Below, one piece after another: positions 1 through 7,751 of a stretch of DNA of 10,620 bases. Below the pieces are notes generated by a model that saw nothing but the letters and a program-made list of their open reading frames with translations, was not told the origin of the DNA and did no database searches. Within the stretch, counting starts at the first letter, position 1. The number at the start of each line of letters is the position of its first letter. The position numbers and the translations under genes are program-made. Source of the stretch: Atribacterota bacterium (lineage in GTDB: Bacteria > Atribacterota > Phoenicimicrobiia > Phoenicimicrobiales > Stramentimicrobiaceae); assembly GCA_028696495.1 (NCBI GenBank), contig JAQVGY010000024.1, positions 1-10,620 of the forward strand. Direction: 5' to 3'.

Positions 1-75
1 CTCATCTTAAAATAAACAGGTGCCGTTTTAACAGATATCTTTATCTTTATAAGACTTTAAAAAGATGTATATCTG

Positions 76-762
76 CTACTCATTTAAGCCAGGAAAATAA
101 TCCTTTTTGATATTTTCCTTAACTACCTCAAGCTGATAGAGCGCTTCCTCCACCGCTTTAACTAACCTCATGGGACCAGAAATATAAAAAATACGTTCTT
201 TGATATCAGGAACTATCTCTTTGATTAAGTTTTCATCGGCCCGCTGTGGTGAAAAGATATATTTAATATTTAACCTGTTATACCCTCTGGCTAAATTGTC
301 CAGGGTATCTTTAAAAACAATATGCTCTTCATCTTTATTGCTGTAAATAAGTATTATATCTTTGCCAACCTTCTCTTTTTCTAATTCCAGGAGAATGGAA
401 TGAAAGGGGGTTATACCAATTCCACCGGCTATGAAGACTAACTTTTGTGCATCATTATTTATGGTAAATTTCCCATCTATCTTAACAAGCTCCACTTCAT
501 CTCCCACTTTTTTAGCAAAGAGCGCCCTTTTAAAAGAACTACTCTCCTCAAATAAGTAATGGGTCGTGAGCATGAGCTTTTTTTGAAATGGCGGTGAAGA
601 GATGGTAAAAATTCGTATTTCTCCTCTGCTATCAGGATTATCATGGGGAACCTTATAAAGGGCATACTGTCCTGCCTGCCAGGTTACAGGCTCTTCGGGC
701 TTGAAAATAAAACTAAAGGCATCACCAATTTCTTTTCTTCTTTCTTCTATTAAAAGCTTCAT
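76..762 (-). CDS. Stand-alone FAD/NAD(P)-binding oxidoreductase (ferredoxin-NADP reductase-like)
   Basis: A 228-residue protein with the two-domain ferredoxin-NADP reductase fold and no attached iron-sulfur or FMN domain. The FAD-binding motif RIFTISS is at residues 50-56. The NAD(P)-binding glycine motif GGIGITPF is at 113-120, and the nicotinamide-side motif YISGPM at 193-198 has Ser where plant-type FNRs have Cys. The C-terminus ends in DYFPGLNE, resembling the usual DxFPGY tail. The length suits small one-subunit flavodoxin/ferredoxin reductases. It probably moves electrons between NAD(P)H and a small redox carrier or partner oxygenase/reductase in the cytoplasm; no partner is visible here. 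The start is supported by an AAAAGGGG ribosome binding site 6 bases before the ATG. It is co-directional with the transport/catabolic cluster but separated by 193 bp with its own promoter candidate, so its role in the same pathway is uncertain. Confidence 0.85.
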   Translation of the reverse strand: MKLLIEERRKEIGDAFSFIFKPEEPVTWQAGQYALYKVPHDNPDSRGEIRIFTISSPPFQKKLMLTTHYLFEESSSFKRALFAKKVGDEVELVKIDGKFTINNDAQKLVFIAGGIGITPFHSILLELEKEKVGKDIILIYSNKDEEHIVFKDTLDNLARGYNRLNIKYIFSPQRADENLIKEIVPDIKERIFYISGPMRLVKAVEEALYQLEVVKENIKKDYFPGLNE

Positions 763-818
763 TTTTTACCCCTTTTAATAAATAAAATTTACAGATAGCT
801 TGTTTTGAATTGATTCCA

Positions 819-827
819 ATTATAGCA
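819..827 (-). promoter_or_regulatory. Extended -10 promoter for the reductase gene
   Basis: On the minus strand this reads TGCTATAAT, a perfect -10 hexamer with the extended TGn motif. No good -35 is found at normal spacing, as is common for extended -10 promoters. It would start transcription near 812 and give a leader of about 50 nt. It suggests the reductase is at least partly expressed independently of the upstream SDR gene. The rest of the 763-955 gap is AT-rich and shows no clear terminator. Confidence 0.5.
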
Positions 828-955
828 TAATAAACAAAGATAATACTAATATAATAATATTAAAGAATATAGAAGCTTTCAGAAGAAAATTGGGGAATTA
901 TATATAATAAATATTTTAAACCATATTAATAGGATAGAGCTATTTCTTGGTTAAT

Positions 956-1711
956 TTAGTAAGCAGTTAAACCTCCATCAATCGGGAGAGACATTCCAGT
1001 TAAAAACGATGATTCATCACAGGCTAAAAACAGAGCTGCATTTACAACATCTTCCACCTTAGCTAGCCTTCCTAAGGGGACCTCATCAATCCTTTCTTTT
1101 AATCTTTCCGGATCAGATAGCATCTTATTAACTAAATCAGTTCGAACAGTACTGGGATGAAGTGAGTTTATTCTTACCCCGTATTTTGCGTACCTAACAG
1201 CTGTGGATTTAGTTAGAAGGGTTACTGCTCCTTTTGAAGCAGTGTATGCTTCTGGTGTGTATTTATGCCCCACTAAACCGCAAATGGAAGACATATTGAT
1301 AATACTTCCACTTTTTTGTTTACGCATTAGTGGTAGGGTATGTTTTATTCCCAAAAAGACACTTCTAACATTTACCCGCATTACGGTATCCCATTCCTCA
1401 ACCTCCATCTCCTCTATTGGTTTTCTTATATTAATTCCAGCATTATTTATTAAAACATCTAATCGTTGATAAGAATATATGGCATGGGCTATAAACTTCT
1501 GCCAATCTTTTTCTGAGGTAACATCCATAGGAAAAAATTCGGCTTTCCCACCATCTTGAATAATTTTTTCTTCCAGCTCTTTACCAAGTGTATTTTCCAA
1601 ATCACATAAAAGTATTATTGCCCCTTCCTGAGCAAACCGTAAAGAGAGAGCAGATCCAATTCCTCCAGCTGCTCCAGTAATAATAGTAATTTTTCTAGTT
1701 AACTTCTTCAT
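956..1711 (-). CDS. SDR-family NAD(P)-dependent oxidoreductase
   Basis: A 251-residue classical short-chain dehydrogenase of typical family length. The cofactor motif TGAAGGIG is at residues 12-19, NNAG at 89-92, and the structural/catalytic Asn is N114 in MRVNV. The catalytic set is S142, Y156 and K160 (YTASK). The acidic residue D37 at the end of the second beta strand favours NAD(H) over NADP(H). The C-terminal LTGMSLPIDGG segment is also typical. It would interconvert an alcohol and a ketone in the cytoplasm; the substrate cannot be read from the sequence, and the FabG-like appearance is not specific. The gene begins 8 bp after the tctA stop and its AAGGA ribosome binding site overlaps the end of tctA. 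It is therefore almost surely co-transcribed with the transporter and may act first on the imported compound. Confidence 0.92.
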   Translation of the reverse strand: MKKLTRKITIITGAAGGIGSALSLRFAQEGAIILLCDLENTLGKELEEKIIQDGGKAEFFPMDVTSEKDWQKFIAHAIYSYQRLDVLINNAGINIRKPIEEMEVEEWDTVMRVNVRSVFLGIKHTLPLMRKQKSGSIINMSSICGLVGHKYTPEAYTASKGAVTLLTKSTAVRYAKYGVRINSLHPSTVRTDLVNKMLSDPERLKERIDEVPLGRLAKVEDVVNAALFLACDESSFLTGMSLPIDGGLTAY

Positions 1712-1719
1712 ATTTATTA

Positions 1720-3258
1720 CTATCCTTCTTGTATCATTCCAGTATCTTTCTGAGTATGTTTTCTAGTATATTCAATTGTTCTACGGAAACCACTGTAAGC
1801 AATCCACGCAATGGCAACCAGTAAAACTATTCCTACCGGTCGACCCAATAGAGGTATCAGACTTCCACGGCTTTGCATAAGTGCTTGACGAAAGCTGATA
1901 TCTGCCAGAGGCCCTAAAATAATTCCCAGAACCAGTGGTGCCATAGGATAGTCAAGTTTACGCAAAATATAACCTAAAATACCAAAGAAAAAAGTCACTT
2001 TTATATCAAAAATCCGTACTCCTCCCGCATAAGCACCAATTACTGTTAGGGGTAAAACAATTGGCATCAAGATTTCCCTTCTGATCTTTAATATTGAGGC
2101 AATGGGCTTAGCAATTATTAGCCCTAATATGAGCATAAAAAAGGTTGCTATTAAAAGAGAGATTGCTACTTCATAGAGAAACCCTGGATGTTCAATGGGG
2201 AGCATCGGACCAGGCTGAACTCCATGAAGCCAGATTGCTGCTAAAAACATAGCAGCAGGCGGACTCCCAGGTATTGCCAGGGTTAACAAAGGAATCATAG
2301 CTCCACCTATACATGCATTATTGGCTGTTTCAGCAGCAGCTACTCCTTCCAGACACCCGGTACCGAATTTTTCTCCTTGTTTAGAACTTCTTTTCCCTAC
2401 ATCATAAGCCACCCAGGCAGCAACATCTTCTCCTGCTCCAGGAACAGCTCCGATACCTACCCCAATAATTCCCGAACGTATTGCTGTAGGTATAAGGGAA
2501 TAAATAGTTTTCCAGCTAGGTATAATTTTAGTAATTTTACCCAAAATTTTATAAGGAATTTCCTCTTCTAGAACAATGAGAATTTCTGAAATACCAAAAA
2601 CTCCAATCAATGCAGGTATAAGAGATATTCCACCCTTTAATTGTAATAATCCCAGGGTAAATCTGGGATAGGCATAGACTTTGTCTAAACCAATCATAGC
2701 TGTGAAAAATCCTAAAAAACCTACCACCCACCCTTTTACCGGATCTTTCCCAGTAGACAAATTTCCACAAATCATCACTCCAAAGACAGCCAGCAAAAAA
2801 TACTCCCACTGACCAAATTTTAAAGCAATCTTATATATAAATGGGGTGATAAAAATAAGACAGGCTATACTAATCAACATGCCAACAAAGGAGGCAATAA
2901 CGCCGGCCCCTATTGCCAATCCACCTTCTCCCCTCTTAGCCAGGGGAAACCCATCTAAAGCTGTAGCTGCAGCCGCCGGCGTACCAGGAATATTAATCAT
3001 AATGGCTGAATAGCAACCACCCATTATGGCTCCCACATAAACCCCTAATAAAAAGGAGATTGCTAAATCAAATTGCATGCCATAGCTTAAATTTATGAGT
3101 AAAGCTAAAGCCATAGTAGCTGTTAGACCAGGGATTGCTCCAATAATAATACCCATGAGAGTAGCAAAGGCTATTATTAAAATATTAGTTAAGTATAACT
3201 GGGCAGTAAAGGCATGGAAAAATAGATTAACCTGTTGTAAAAATGAGTCAAACATCAT
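1720..3258 (-). CDS. tctA: TctA family large membrane subunit of a tripartite tricarboxylate transporter
   Basis: A 512-residue, very hydrophobic protein of the usual TctA length with about a dozen membrane segments. The family signature is present twice, reflecting its two-fold repeat. The first copy is GAIPGLTATMALAL near residues 41-54, followed by NIPGTPAAAATALDGFPLAKRGE. The second copy is GVGIGAVPGAGEDVAAWVAY near the middle, followed by AIPGSPPAAM. TctA forms the translocation channel with TctB and takes a carboxylate delivered by the periplasmic protein TctC, driven by an ion gradient. Two adjacent ATG codons are possible starts (3258 or 3255), with AGGAG placed correctly for either. 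It lies 28 bp after tctB and 8 bp before the SDR gene. Family membership is certain, but substrates range over citrate, tartrate, aromatic acids and other carboxylates and cannot be assigned. Confidence 0.96.
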   Translation of the reverse strand: MMFDSFLQQVNLFFHAFTAQLYLTNILIIAFATLMGIIIGAIPGLTATMALALLINLSYGMQFDLAISFLLGVYVGAIMGGCYSAIMINIPGTPAAAATALDGFPLAKRGEGGLAIGAGVIASFVGMLISIACLIFITPFIYKIALKFGQWEYFLLAVFGVMICGNLSTGKDPVKGWVVGFLGFFTAMIGLDKVYAYPRFTLGLLQLKGGISLIPALIGVFGISEILIVLEEEIPYKILGKITKIIPSWKTIYSLIPTAIRSGIIGVGIGAVPGAGEDVAAWVAYDVGKRSSKQGEKFGTGCLEGVAAAETANNACIGGAMIPLLTLAIPGSPPAAMFLAAIWLHGVQPGPMLPIEHPGFLYEVAISLLIATFFMLILGLIIAKPIASILKIRREILMPIVLPLTVIGAYAGGVRIFDIKVTFFFGILGYILRKLDYPMAPLVLGIILGPLADISFRQALMQSRGSLIPLLGRPVGIVLLVAIAWIAYSGFRRTIEYTRKHTQKDTGMIQEG

Positions 3259-3286
3259 TTAATTCTCCTATTTTTCCTTTACTCGA

Positions 3287-3772
3287 CTAAGGTAAAGGTA
3301 TTCGAAAGAAACTAGTAAAAAAGGCACTAATTAAGTATGAAGTGATAATGGAAATAAAAATTATTTTTATAATGTTTGCTGATTTTAAATAGTATAGGGT
3401 AAAGAATAAATATAAAGCAGTTGCTATGATAAAATTAAGTCTATCAATGAAAATAAAAATGTAGATAACCATCAGGGCGATTAGAATCATCACCCGCTTA
3501 AACTTAATGTTACTAAAAAGATAAATAATTTGAAAATTCTTAATGCTTTGTTTAATTTGCTCAAATCCCTTTCTTCTAAAGGATGAAAAAGTCATTACGC
3601 TGCCTAAAAAAATAAAGATAATTCCCAGAATAAAGGGAAAAAATCCAGGTGCATCTAAAAATGTTTTGTAAACCTTCATGTTTAGGGAAGTCCTGATAGC
3701 TATACCGCCAAACACAATGAGAAATAAACCCATTATAAGATCAGCTGCAGCCATTTTATCCATTTTTCCCAT
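3287..3772 (-). CDS. tctB: TctB family small membrane subunit of a tripartite tricarboxylate transporter
   Basis: A 161-residue protein with about four predicted membrane segments, beginning at residues 10-27, 41-63, 93-112 and 114-160; the last stretch may be two helices. TctB is poorly conserved, so the call rests on length, topology and position between tctC and tctA. Segments such as APGFFPFILGIIFIFLGSVM near residues 41-60 are typical of the family (the P-x-FP motif after the first helix). It would assist TctA in the inner membrane. The start at 3772 has GGTGG nine bases upstream; internal ATGs at residues 4 and 7 are less well placed. It is preceded by a strong stem-loop after tctC. Confidence 0.88.
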   Translation of the reverse strand: MGKMDKMAAADLIMGLFLIVFGGIAIRTSLNMKVYKTFLDAPGFFPFILGIIFIFLGSVMTFSSFRRKGFEQIKQSIKNFQIIYLFSNIKFKRVMILIALMVIYIFIFIDRLNFIIATALYLFFTLYYLKSANIIKIIFISIITSYLISAFFTSFFRIPLP

Positions 3773-3808
3773 ATTACTTATCCACCATTAACAAAATAAA
3801 GTAACAGG

Positions 3809-3837
3809 GAGAGAAGGAATTCAAAATTCCTTCTCTC
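3809..3837 (-). promoter_or_regulatory. 13-bp perfect stem-loop between tctC and tctB
   Basis: GAGAGAAGGAATT and its exact reverse complement flank a 3-base loop (3822-3824). On the minus-strand transcript it begins 24 bases after the tctC stop codon and ends 37 bases before the tctB start. No U-run follows directly, so it is not a standard intrinsic terminator. Stem-loops after a binding-protein gene commonly protect the upstream mRNA from 3' exonuclease or act as partial terminators. Either would let the cell make more TctC than TctB and TctA. Confidence 0.75.
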
Positions 3838-3860
3838 AATCTAAGAAAATTCATTCTGTA

Positions 3861-4916
3861 TTAAAAGTTTTTCTCTTTTTCCCAATCCCAATCAGCTAAT
3901 TTAGGAATACCAAAACCTTCTGGTGACTTTTCTGCCAGTCCGCTATCATAAAGAGCCCAGGAGTATCCTGCTTCAGAGAAGGACAAAAATTTATCTGCTT
4001 CCTCACCATAATAACCTACAATATTAAGGGCCTTTGTTTCAGCAAATTCCTTAATCTCAGGTTGTTCAAGCGCCCATATGAAAGCTTCGTTTAACTTGTC
4101 AATAATATTCTGGGGTGCTTCTCTTCTAATTAAAACAGGCCAGGTCTCAGAAAGTAAGGGCACATTCTCACTACCTTCCAATAATTCAGTAATGGAAGGA
4201 ATGATAATACTATCAACAGGATAAGGTTCAGCAGTAGTTACTACCAATGCCCTAAGTTGTCCGGCTTTTACGAAATCAACAGCAGATGAGAAAGTACACA
4301 TTGCTATATCCACTTCTCCTGCATACAGACTAACCGCTGCATTGCGACAGGAGCCTGCAGTTACATAATTTGGAGAGGGAACTCCAGCAATTTGAAATAT
4401 CGCTTCTACAAGAACATGTGGACCCACACCAAAACCTGAAATCCCAAAATTCAAATCCTCATCTTTAATTGCATTCATTGCTTCATCAAATGTTTTTATA
4501 GGAGAATCATCTTTAACCAATAAAGCAGCTGGCCCATTAAAGGGGTGCCAGGAAACCCAATCACGCCAACTAGAATCACTGGTACCCATTACTCTAAAAC
4601 CGGAAAGTGGACCGGAACCGGTGGCAAACATATTGTATCCATCAGCTGCCAAAGAAAGAACGTGTTCTGCAGCTACGGCACTAGATGCACCATCCATATT
4701 AACTACATTGATTGTTTCACCCAGATACTCTTCCATCTTGGCTAATATTGGCCTTACTGCTGTATCAGTGCCTCCCCCTGCTCCAAATCCAACTGTTACT
4801 ACCGGGGCACCCTTGGGCCACAATTTTTCACTTTGGGCTAAAATATTATGCCCTCCAACCAGTAAAATGATTACACATATGAGTAATAAAAAGATATATT
4901 TATTTAATTTTCTCAT
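3861..4916 (-). CDS. tctC: TctC/Bug family solute-binding protein of the tripartite tricarboxylate transporter
   Basis: A 351-residue exported binding protein. Residues 1-28 form a signal peptide: Lys/Arg-rich start, hydrophobic core at 8-21, likely cleavage after NILA. The mature protein begins with the beta-strand and ligand-loop signature of the Bug family, VTVGFGAGGGTDTAVRP at residues 39-55, whose AGGGTD stretch binds a ligand carboxylate. A second ligand-side loop, FGISGFGVGPH, lies near 157-167. No lipobox is evident. It captures a carboxylated substrate and delivers it to TctA/TctB. The start is decided by an excellent AAGGAGG seven bases before the ATG. It lies 113 bp downstream of the reductase gene and is followed by a strong stem-loop. 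The ligand is unknown, although the neighbouring GarR-like reductase makes a hydroxylated or sugar-derived acid plausible. Confidence 0.93.
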   Translation of the reverse strand: MRKLNKYIFLLLICVIILLVGGHNILAQSEKLWPKGAPVVTVGFGAGGGTDTAVRPILAKMEEYLGETINVVNMDGASSAVAAEHVLSLAADGYNMFATGSGPLSGFRVMGTSDSSWRDWVSWHPFNGPAALLVKDDSPIKTFDEAMNAIKDEDLNFGISGFGVGPHVLVEAIFQIAGVPSPNYVTAGSCRNAAVSLYAGEVDIAMCTFSSAVDFVKAGQLRALVVTTAEPYPVDSIIIPSITELLEGSENVPLLSETWPVLIRREAPQNIIDKLNEAFIWALEQPEIKEFAETKALNIVGYYGEEADKFLSFSEAGYSWALYDSGLAEKSPEGFGIPKLADWDWEKEKNF

Positions 4917-5029
4917 TGTATTACCTCCTTAAATTAATTATCAAAACAAGACTTGTACCCATAGCAGAAAATCAGACTAACTCACTATTTATTTTTTATT
5001 CTTACTCCACCTCCTTTATCTGTTCTCTA

Positions 5030-5923
5030 TCACTCTTTCTTCAAGGAAACTCCATTTATTTTCTCATAAAAGAGTGCCAGCCCGGCATGGTCAAGTTCTG
5101 TATGGCCATCTGCCATCAAGGTCTGCATCATCTCCATTACCTGTGCCGTCAAAGGCATGGCATTGTGCAGTGCCTGACTGGTTTGTAAGATATTGGTAAG
5201 GTCTTTGACATGTAAACGTATACGAAAACCAGGAGCATAGTTACCGCTGAACATACGGGGTGCCTTATCGGTAAGACATTGACTACCGGCTAATCCCCCC
5301 TTTATTGCATCGAAAATCCTATCAGGGTCAACACCGGCTTTTTTACCTAAAAGCAGGGCTTCGGCAACAATAGCAATATTTACCGCCACTATGGCTTGAT
5401 TTACTAATTTGGCAGTCCCACCTGCCCCTATATCTCCTACCAGTATCGGTTTACCCATTACCTCTAGAACAGGTTTACAATAGTTAAAAATTTCCTCTTT
5501 TCCTCCTACCATGATAGCCAATGTTCCCGATTGGGCTTTCTCCTGTCCTCCACTGACCGGGGCATCCAGCATATCTATACCTTTTTTCTCCAGTTCTCGA
5601 GCCAGTGATTGAGAGACTAATGGGGTAATTGAACTCATATCGATAAGGATTTGCCCCTTACAGGCACCTTTTAAGATACCCTGTTCACCAAGAACAACCT
5701 TTTCCACATCTGGTGAGTTAGGCAACATGGTGATGATAATATCACAATTTTTAGCTACATGGGCACAGGACTCTCCCCTATCCGTACCCTCACTTACCAT
5801 ATTGGATAAGGCTTGTTCATTCAAATCATAAATAATCAAAGGATATCCCGCTTTAATCAAATTTTTAGCCATGGGGAAACCCATAATTCCTATTCCTACA
5901 AAACCTATTTTTGGTTTAGGCAT
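5030..5923 (-). CDS. garR: 2-hydroxy-3-oxopropionate (tartronate semialdehyde) reductase, beta-hydroxyacid dehydrogenase family
   Basis: A 297-residue protein matching beta-hydroxyacid dehydrogenases in length and layout. The Rossmann motif GxGxxG is at residues 10-15 (FVGIGIMG region), and D33 ends the second strand, favouring NAD(H). The substrate-binding loop DAPVSGG is at 120-126, and the catalytic lysine is K172 in GGTAKLVNQ with N175 nearby. The C-terminal half resembles E. coli GarR/GlxR closely from memory: IKGGLAGSQCL, PGFRIRLHVKDL, LTAQVMEMMQ and LDHAGLALFYEK all correspond. This favours tartronate semialdehyde reduction to D-glycerate over 3-hydroxyisobutyrate oxidation. The start has AAAGGAG correctly spaced. 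It sits 62 bp after the transketolase genes and 113 bp before tctC. Relatives act on other semialdehydes, including sulfolactaldehyde and succinic semialdehyde, so substrate is inferred. Confidence 0.88.
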   Translation of the reverse strand: MPKPKIGFVGIGIMGFPMAKNLIKAGYPLIIYDLNEQALSNMVSEGTDRGESCAHVAKNCDIIITMLPNSPDVEKVVLGEQGILKGACKGQILIDMSSITPLVSQSLARELEKKGIDMLDAPVSGGQEKAQSGTLAIMVGGKEEIFNYCKPVLEVMGKPILVGDIGAGGTAKLVNQAIVAVNIAIVAEALLLGKKAGVDPDRIFDAIKGGLAGSQCLTDKAPRMFSGNYAPGFRIRLHVKDLTNILQTSQALHNAMPLTAQVMEMMQTLMADGHTELDHAGLALFYEKINGVSLKKE

Positions 5924-5985
5924 AATAAAACTCCTTTCTCGAAAAAAGTTAAAGACCTTATCTTAATTTTATAATATTTAGTTTA

Positions 5986-6927
5986 TTAAAGTAAAGCCTC
6001 AACTTTCTCTATAATTGATTGTGCTGTTAAACCGTAATATTCCAGTAACTCTTCATGAGTACCGGCTGATTGACCAAATTGATCTTGTATTCCTACTATT
6101 TTAATAGGAATTTTCATATCACATAATGCCTCCACAACGGCACTTCCCAATCCCCCAATAATACTATGTTCTTCAGCAGTAACAATGCCTTTTACACCTT
6201 TTGTATATTTAAATATCTCTTCTATATTTAATGGTTTAATAGTACTTACATTAATCACGCGCACTGAGATTCCTTTTTTACTTAATATTTCACGAGCTTG
6301 TAATGCCTTAAAAACCATTATACCCGTAGCAAAAACAGTAATATCTAATCCTTCAGCCAAACAAAGCATTTTACCTATTTTAAATTCTGTATGGCGATTA
6401 GTTAGTGCTGGTAATAAACTACGAGTAATTCTAATATAAATTGGCCCTTGATGTTGCAGAGAAGCTCGAACTACTTTGCGAGTTTCTTCAGCATCTACCG
6501 GAACAATTACAGCCATATTTGGAATTGCTCTCATAATAGCAATATCTTCTACTGATTGGTGTGTAGCACCGTCTCCTGCATCAGACAAACCGCAACTGGA
6601 ACCAATTATTCTTACATTTAAATTGGGTAGTGCTACTCCCTGTCGTATTTGATTATAGGGCTGTCCAGCAGCAAAAACAGAAAAGGAGTTAACAAATGGT
6701 ATCTTTCCGGATAAGGATAAACCAGCTGCTACAGAAACCATATTTTGTTCAGCTATTCCCATTTCAAAAAATCTTTCCGGCATCTCTTTCTCCATAAATA
6801 TGGTCATAGTAGAACCACATAAATCAGCATCTAGAGCAACTACACGAGAATCCTCTCGAGCAACAGCCAATAGCTCTTTGCCATATGCTTCTCTTAAATT
6901 TTCTATTTTCATTCTTGTATACCTCAT
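5986..6927 (-). CDS. Transketolase, C-terminal subunit (split enzyme)
   Basis: A 313-residue protein carrying the pyrimidine-binding and C-terminal domains of transketolase. The catalytic glutamate that activates thiamine diphosphate is E60 in MGIAEQNM. DGATHQSVEDIAIMRAIPNM at 119-138 is the next conserved block, followed by the C-terminal domain from about residue 185 (FKIGKML onward). Together with the N-terminal subunit encoded just upstream it would form an enzyme moving a two-carbon ketol unit between sugars or from hydroxypyruvate. The annotated ATG at 6927 lies 2 bp after the upstream stop and has no ribosome binding site. A GAGG sequence sits 9 bases before the ATG at residue 6 (6912), so 6912 is the more likely start. 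The pair is too short to include all domains in one chain, as expected for split transketolases; its sugar specificity is not visible. Confidence 0.92.
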   Translation of the reverse strand: MRYTRMKIENLREAYGKELLAVAREDSRVVALDADLCGSTMTIFMEKEMPERFFEMGIAEQNMVSVAAGLSLSGKIPFVNSFSVFAAGQPYNQIRQGVALPNLNVRIIGSSCGLSDAGDGATHQSVEDIAIMRAIPNMAVIVPVDAEETRKVVRASLQHQGPIYIRITRSLLPALTNRHTEFKIGKMLCLAEGLDITVFATGIMVFKALQAREILSKKGISVRVINVSTIKPLNIEEIFKYTKGVKGIVTAEEHSIIGGLGSAVVEALCDMKIPIKIVGIQDQFGQSAGTHEELLEYYGLTAQSIIEKVEALL

Positions 6928-6929
6928 AT

Positions 6930-7751
6930 TTAAATACTAGCAATGTCTTTACAAGCTTGTTCATACTGTTCTTGTGTTAAAGAATTATTGTGGAAGCTAT
7001 AATTATTTTCAGCAAAAGAAACTCCCTTTCCTTTTATTGTATAAGCAATAATAGCACTGGGGAAATTTTTTACCTGTTCTGTTTTATCTAAAGCTACAAT
7101 TATATCAGTCATATTATGACCATCAATTTCCCAGGCTTTCCAGCCAAAGGCCTCAAATTTGGCTTTGATATCACCTGTATTATATCTTTCTTTGATAGGT
7201 CCGCTTGCCTGCATTTGGTTATAATCAACGATTGCCACTAAATTATCTAAATTATAAAAACTAGCACAGGTAATCGCTTCCCAAATTTGTCCCTCACATA
7301 ATTCACCGTCCCCTAAAATAACATAAACCCGATAATTTTTACTATCTAGTTTTGCTGCCAGTGCCATTCCTACTCCAATAGATAATCCTTGTCCTAAAGA
7401 ACCGGTATTAGCTTCAATGCCAGGTGTTCTAACCTCTGGATGCCCTTGTAAAAAAGAGCCAAACTCTTTGGTTCTTTTTAATTCGGATTTAGAGAAATAA
7501 CCTAACTCGGATAGAGCAGCATATTGGGCAAGTACAGAATGTCCTTTACTCAAAATAAAGCGATCCCTTTCTGGGTCATCTGGATTTTCTGGATTAATCC
7601 TCATTTTATAAAAATATAAAGCAGTTACCAAATCAGCTGAGGACATAGAACCACCTAGATGACCTTTTTTATCAATTCCAATACAGTCTAAAATCCCTTC
7701 TCTTATAATCTTAGCTTTTCTTTCCAATTCCTTAATTTTATTATTTTCCAT
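6930..7751 (-). CDS. Transketolase, N-terminal subunit (split enzyme)
   Basis: A 273-residue protein equivalent to the thiamine-diphosphate pyrophosphate-binding domain. Conserved histidines are H31 (GHLGGSMS), H71 (LSKGH) and H104 (GHPE). The diphosphate/Mg-binding motif begins at GDGE 147-150 and ends with N178 in VDYNQ. GSLGQGLSIGVGMA near 117-130 is also typical. The start codon has GGGAG eight bases upstream. It is the first gene of the cluster and is 2 bp from the C-terminal subunit, so the two are translationally linked. Split transketolases of this type are common in anaerobes and archaea and often sit in accessory sugar or sulfosugar pathways rather than the housekeeping pentose phosphate pathway. 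The transporter context supports an accessory role. Confidence 0.93.
   Translation of the reverse strand: MENNKIKELERKAKIIREGILDCIGIDKKGHLGGSMSSADLVTALYFYKMRINPENPDDPERDRFILSKGHSVLAQYAALSELGYFSKSELKRTKEFGSFLQGHPEVRTPGIEANTGSLGQGLSIGVGMALAAKLDSKNYRVYVILGDGELCEGQIWEAITCASFYNLDNLVAIVDYNQMQASGPIKERYNTGDIKAKFEAFGWKAWEIDGHNMTDIIVALDKTEQVKNFPSAIIAYTIKGKGVSFAENNYSFHNNSLTQEQYEQACKDIASI

Noticed and set aside
1..75. Possible terminator after the reductase gene (AT-rich repeats CAGATAT...ATATCTG and ATCTTT...AAAGAT on the minus strand)
   Set aside because: The stems are short, AT-only and have long loops, with no U-run; not enough for a terminator call.
1203..1469. Plus-strand 88-residue frame
   Set aside because: Antisense to the SDR gene; its composition is the reverse of a conserved catalytic region and it has no start signal.
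2549..2809. Minus-strand 86-residue frame inside tctA
   Set aside because: An out-of-frame overlap within the conserved tctA coding region.
4946..4956. Palindrome ACAAGACTTGT as another GntR operator
   Set aside because: Its half-sites are in the opposite order (ACAA-N3-TTGT) to the two matched sites, so it is not the same motif.
4621..5188. Plus-strand frames over the tctC start and garR end
   Set aside because: Antisense shadows of two strongly supported genes with no ribosome binding sites.
5030..5923. 3-hydroxyisobutyrate dehydrogenase of valine breakdown
   Set aside because: The same superfamily, but the C-terminal half matches GarR/GlxR much better and no valine-pathway genes are nearby.
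5986..7751. 1-deoxyxylulose-5-phosphate synthase or pyruvate dehydrogenase E1 split in two
   Set aside because: The GHLGGS, SKGH, GHPE and GIAEQNM motifs and sizes fit split transketolase; DXS is a single longer chain, and no E2/E3 genes accompany it.
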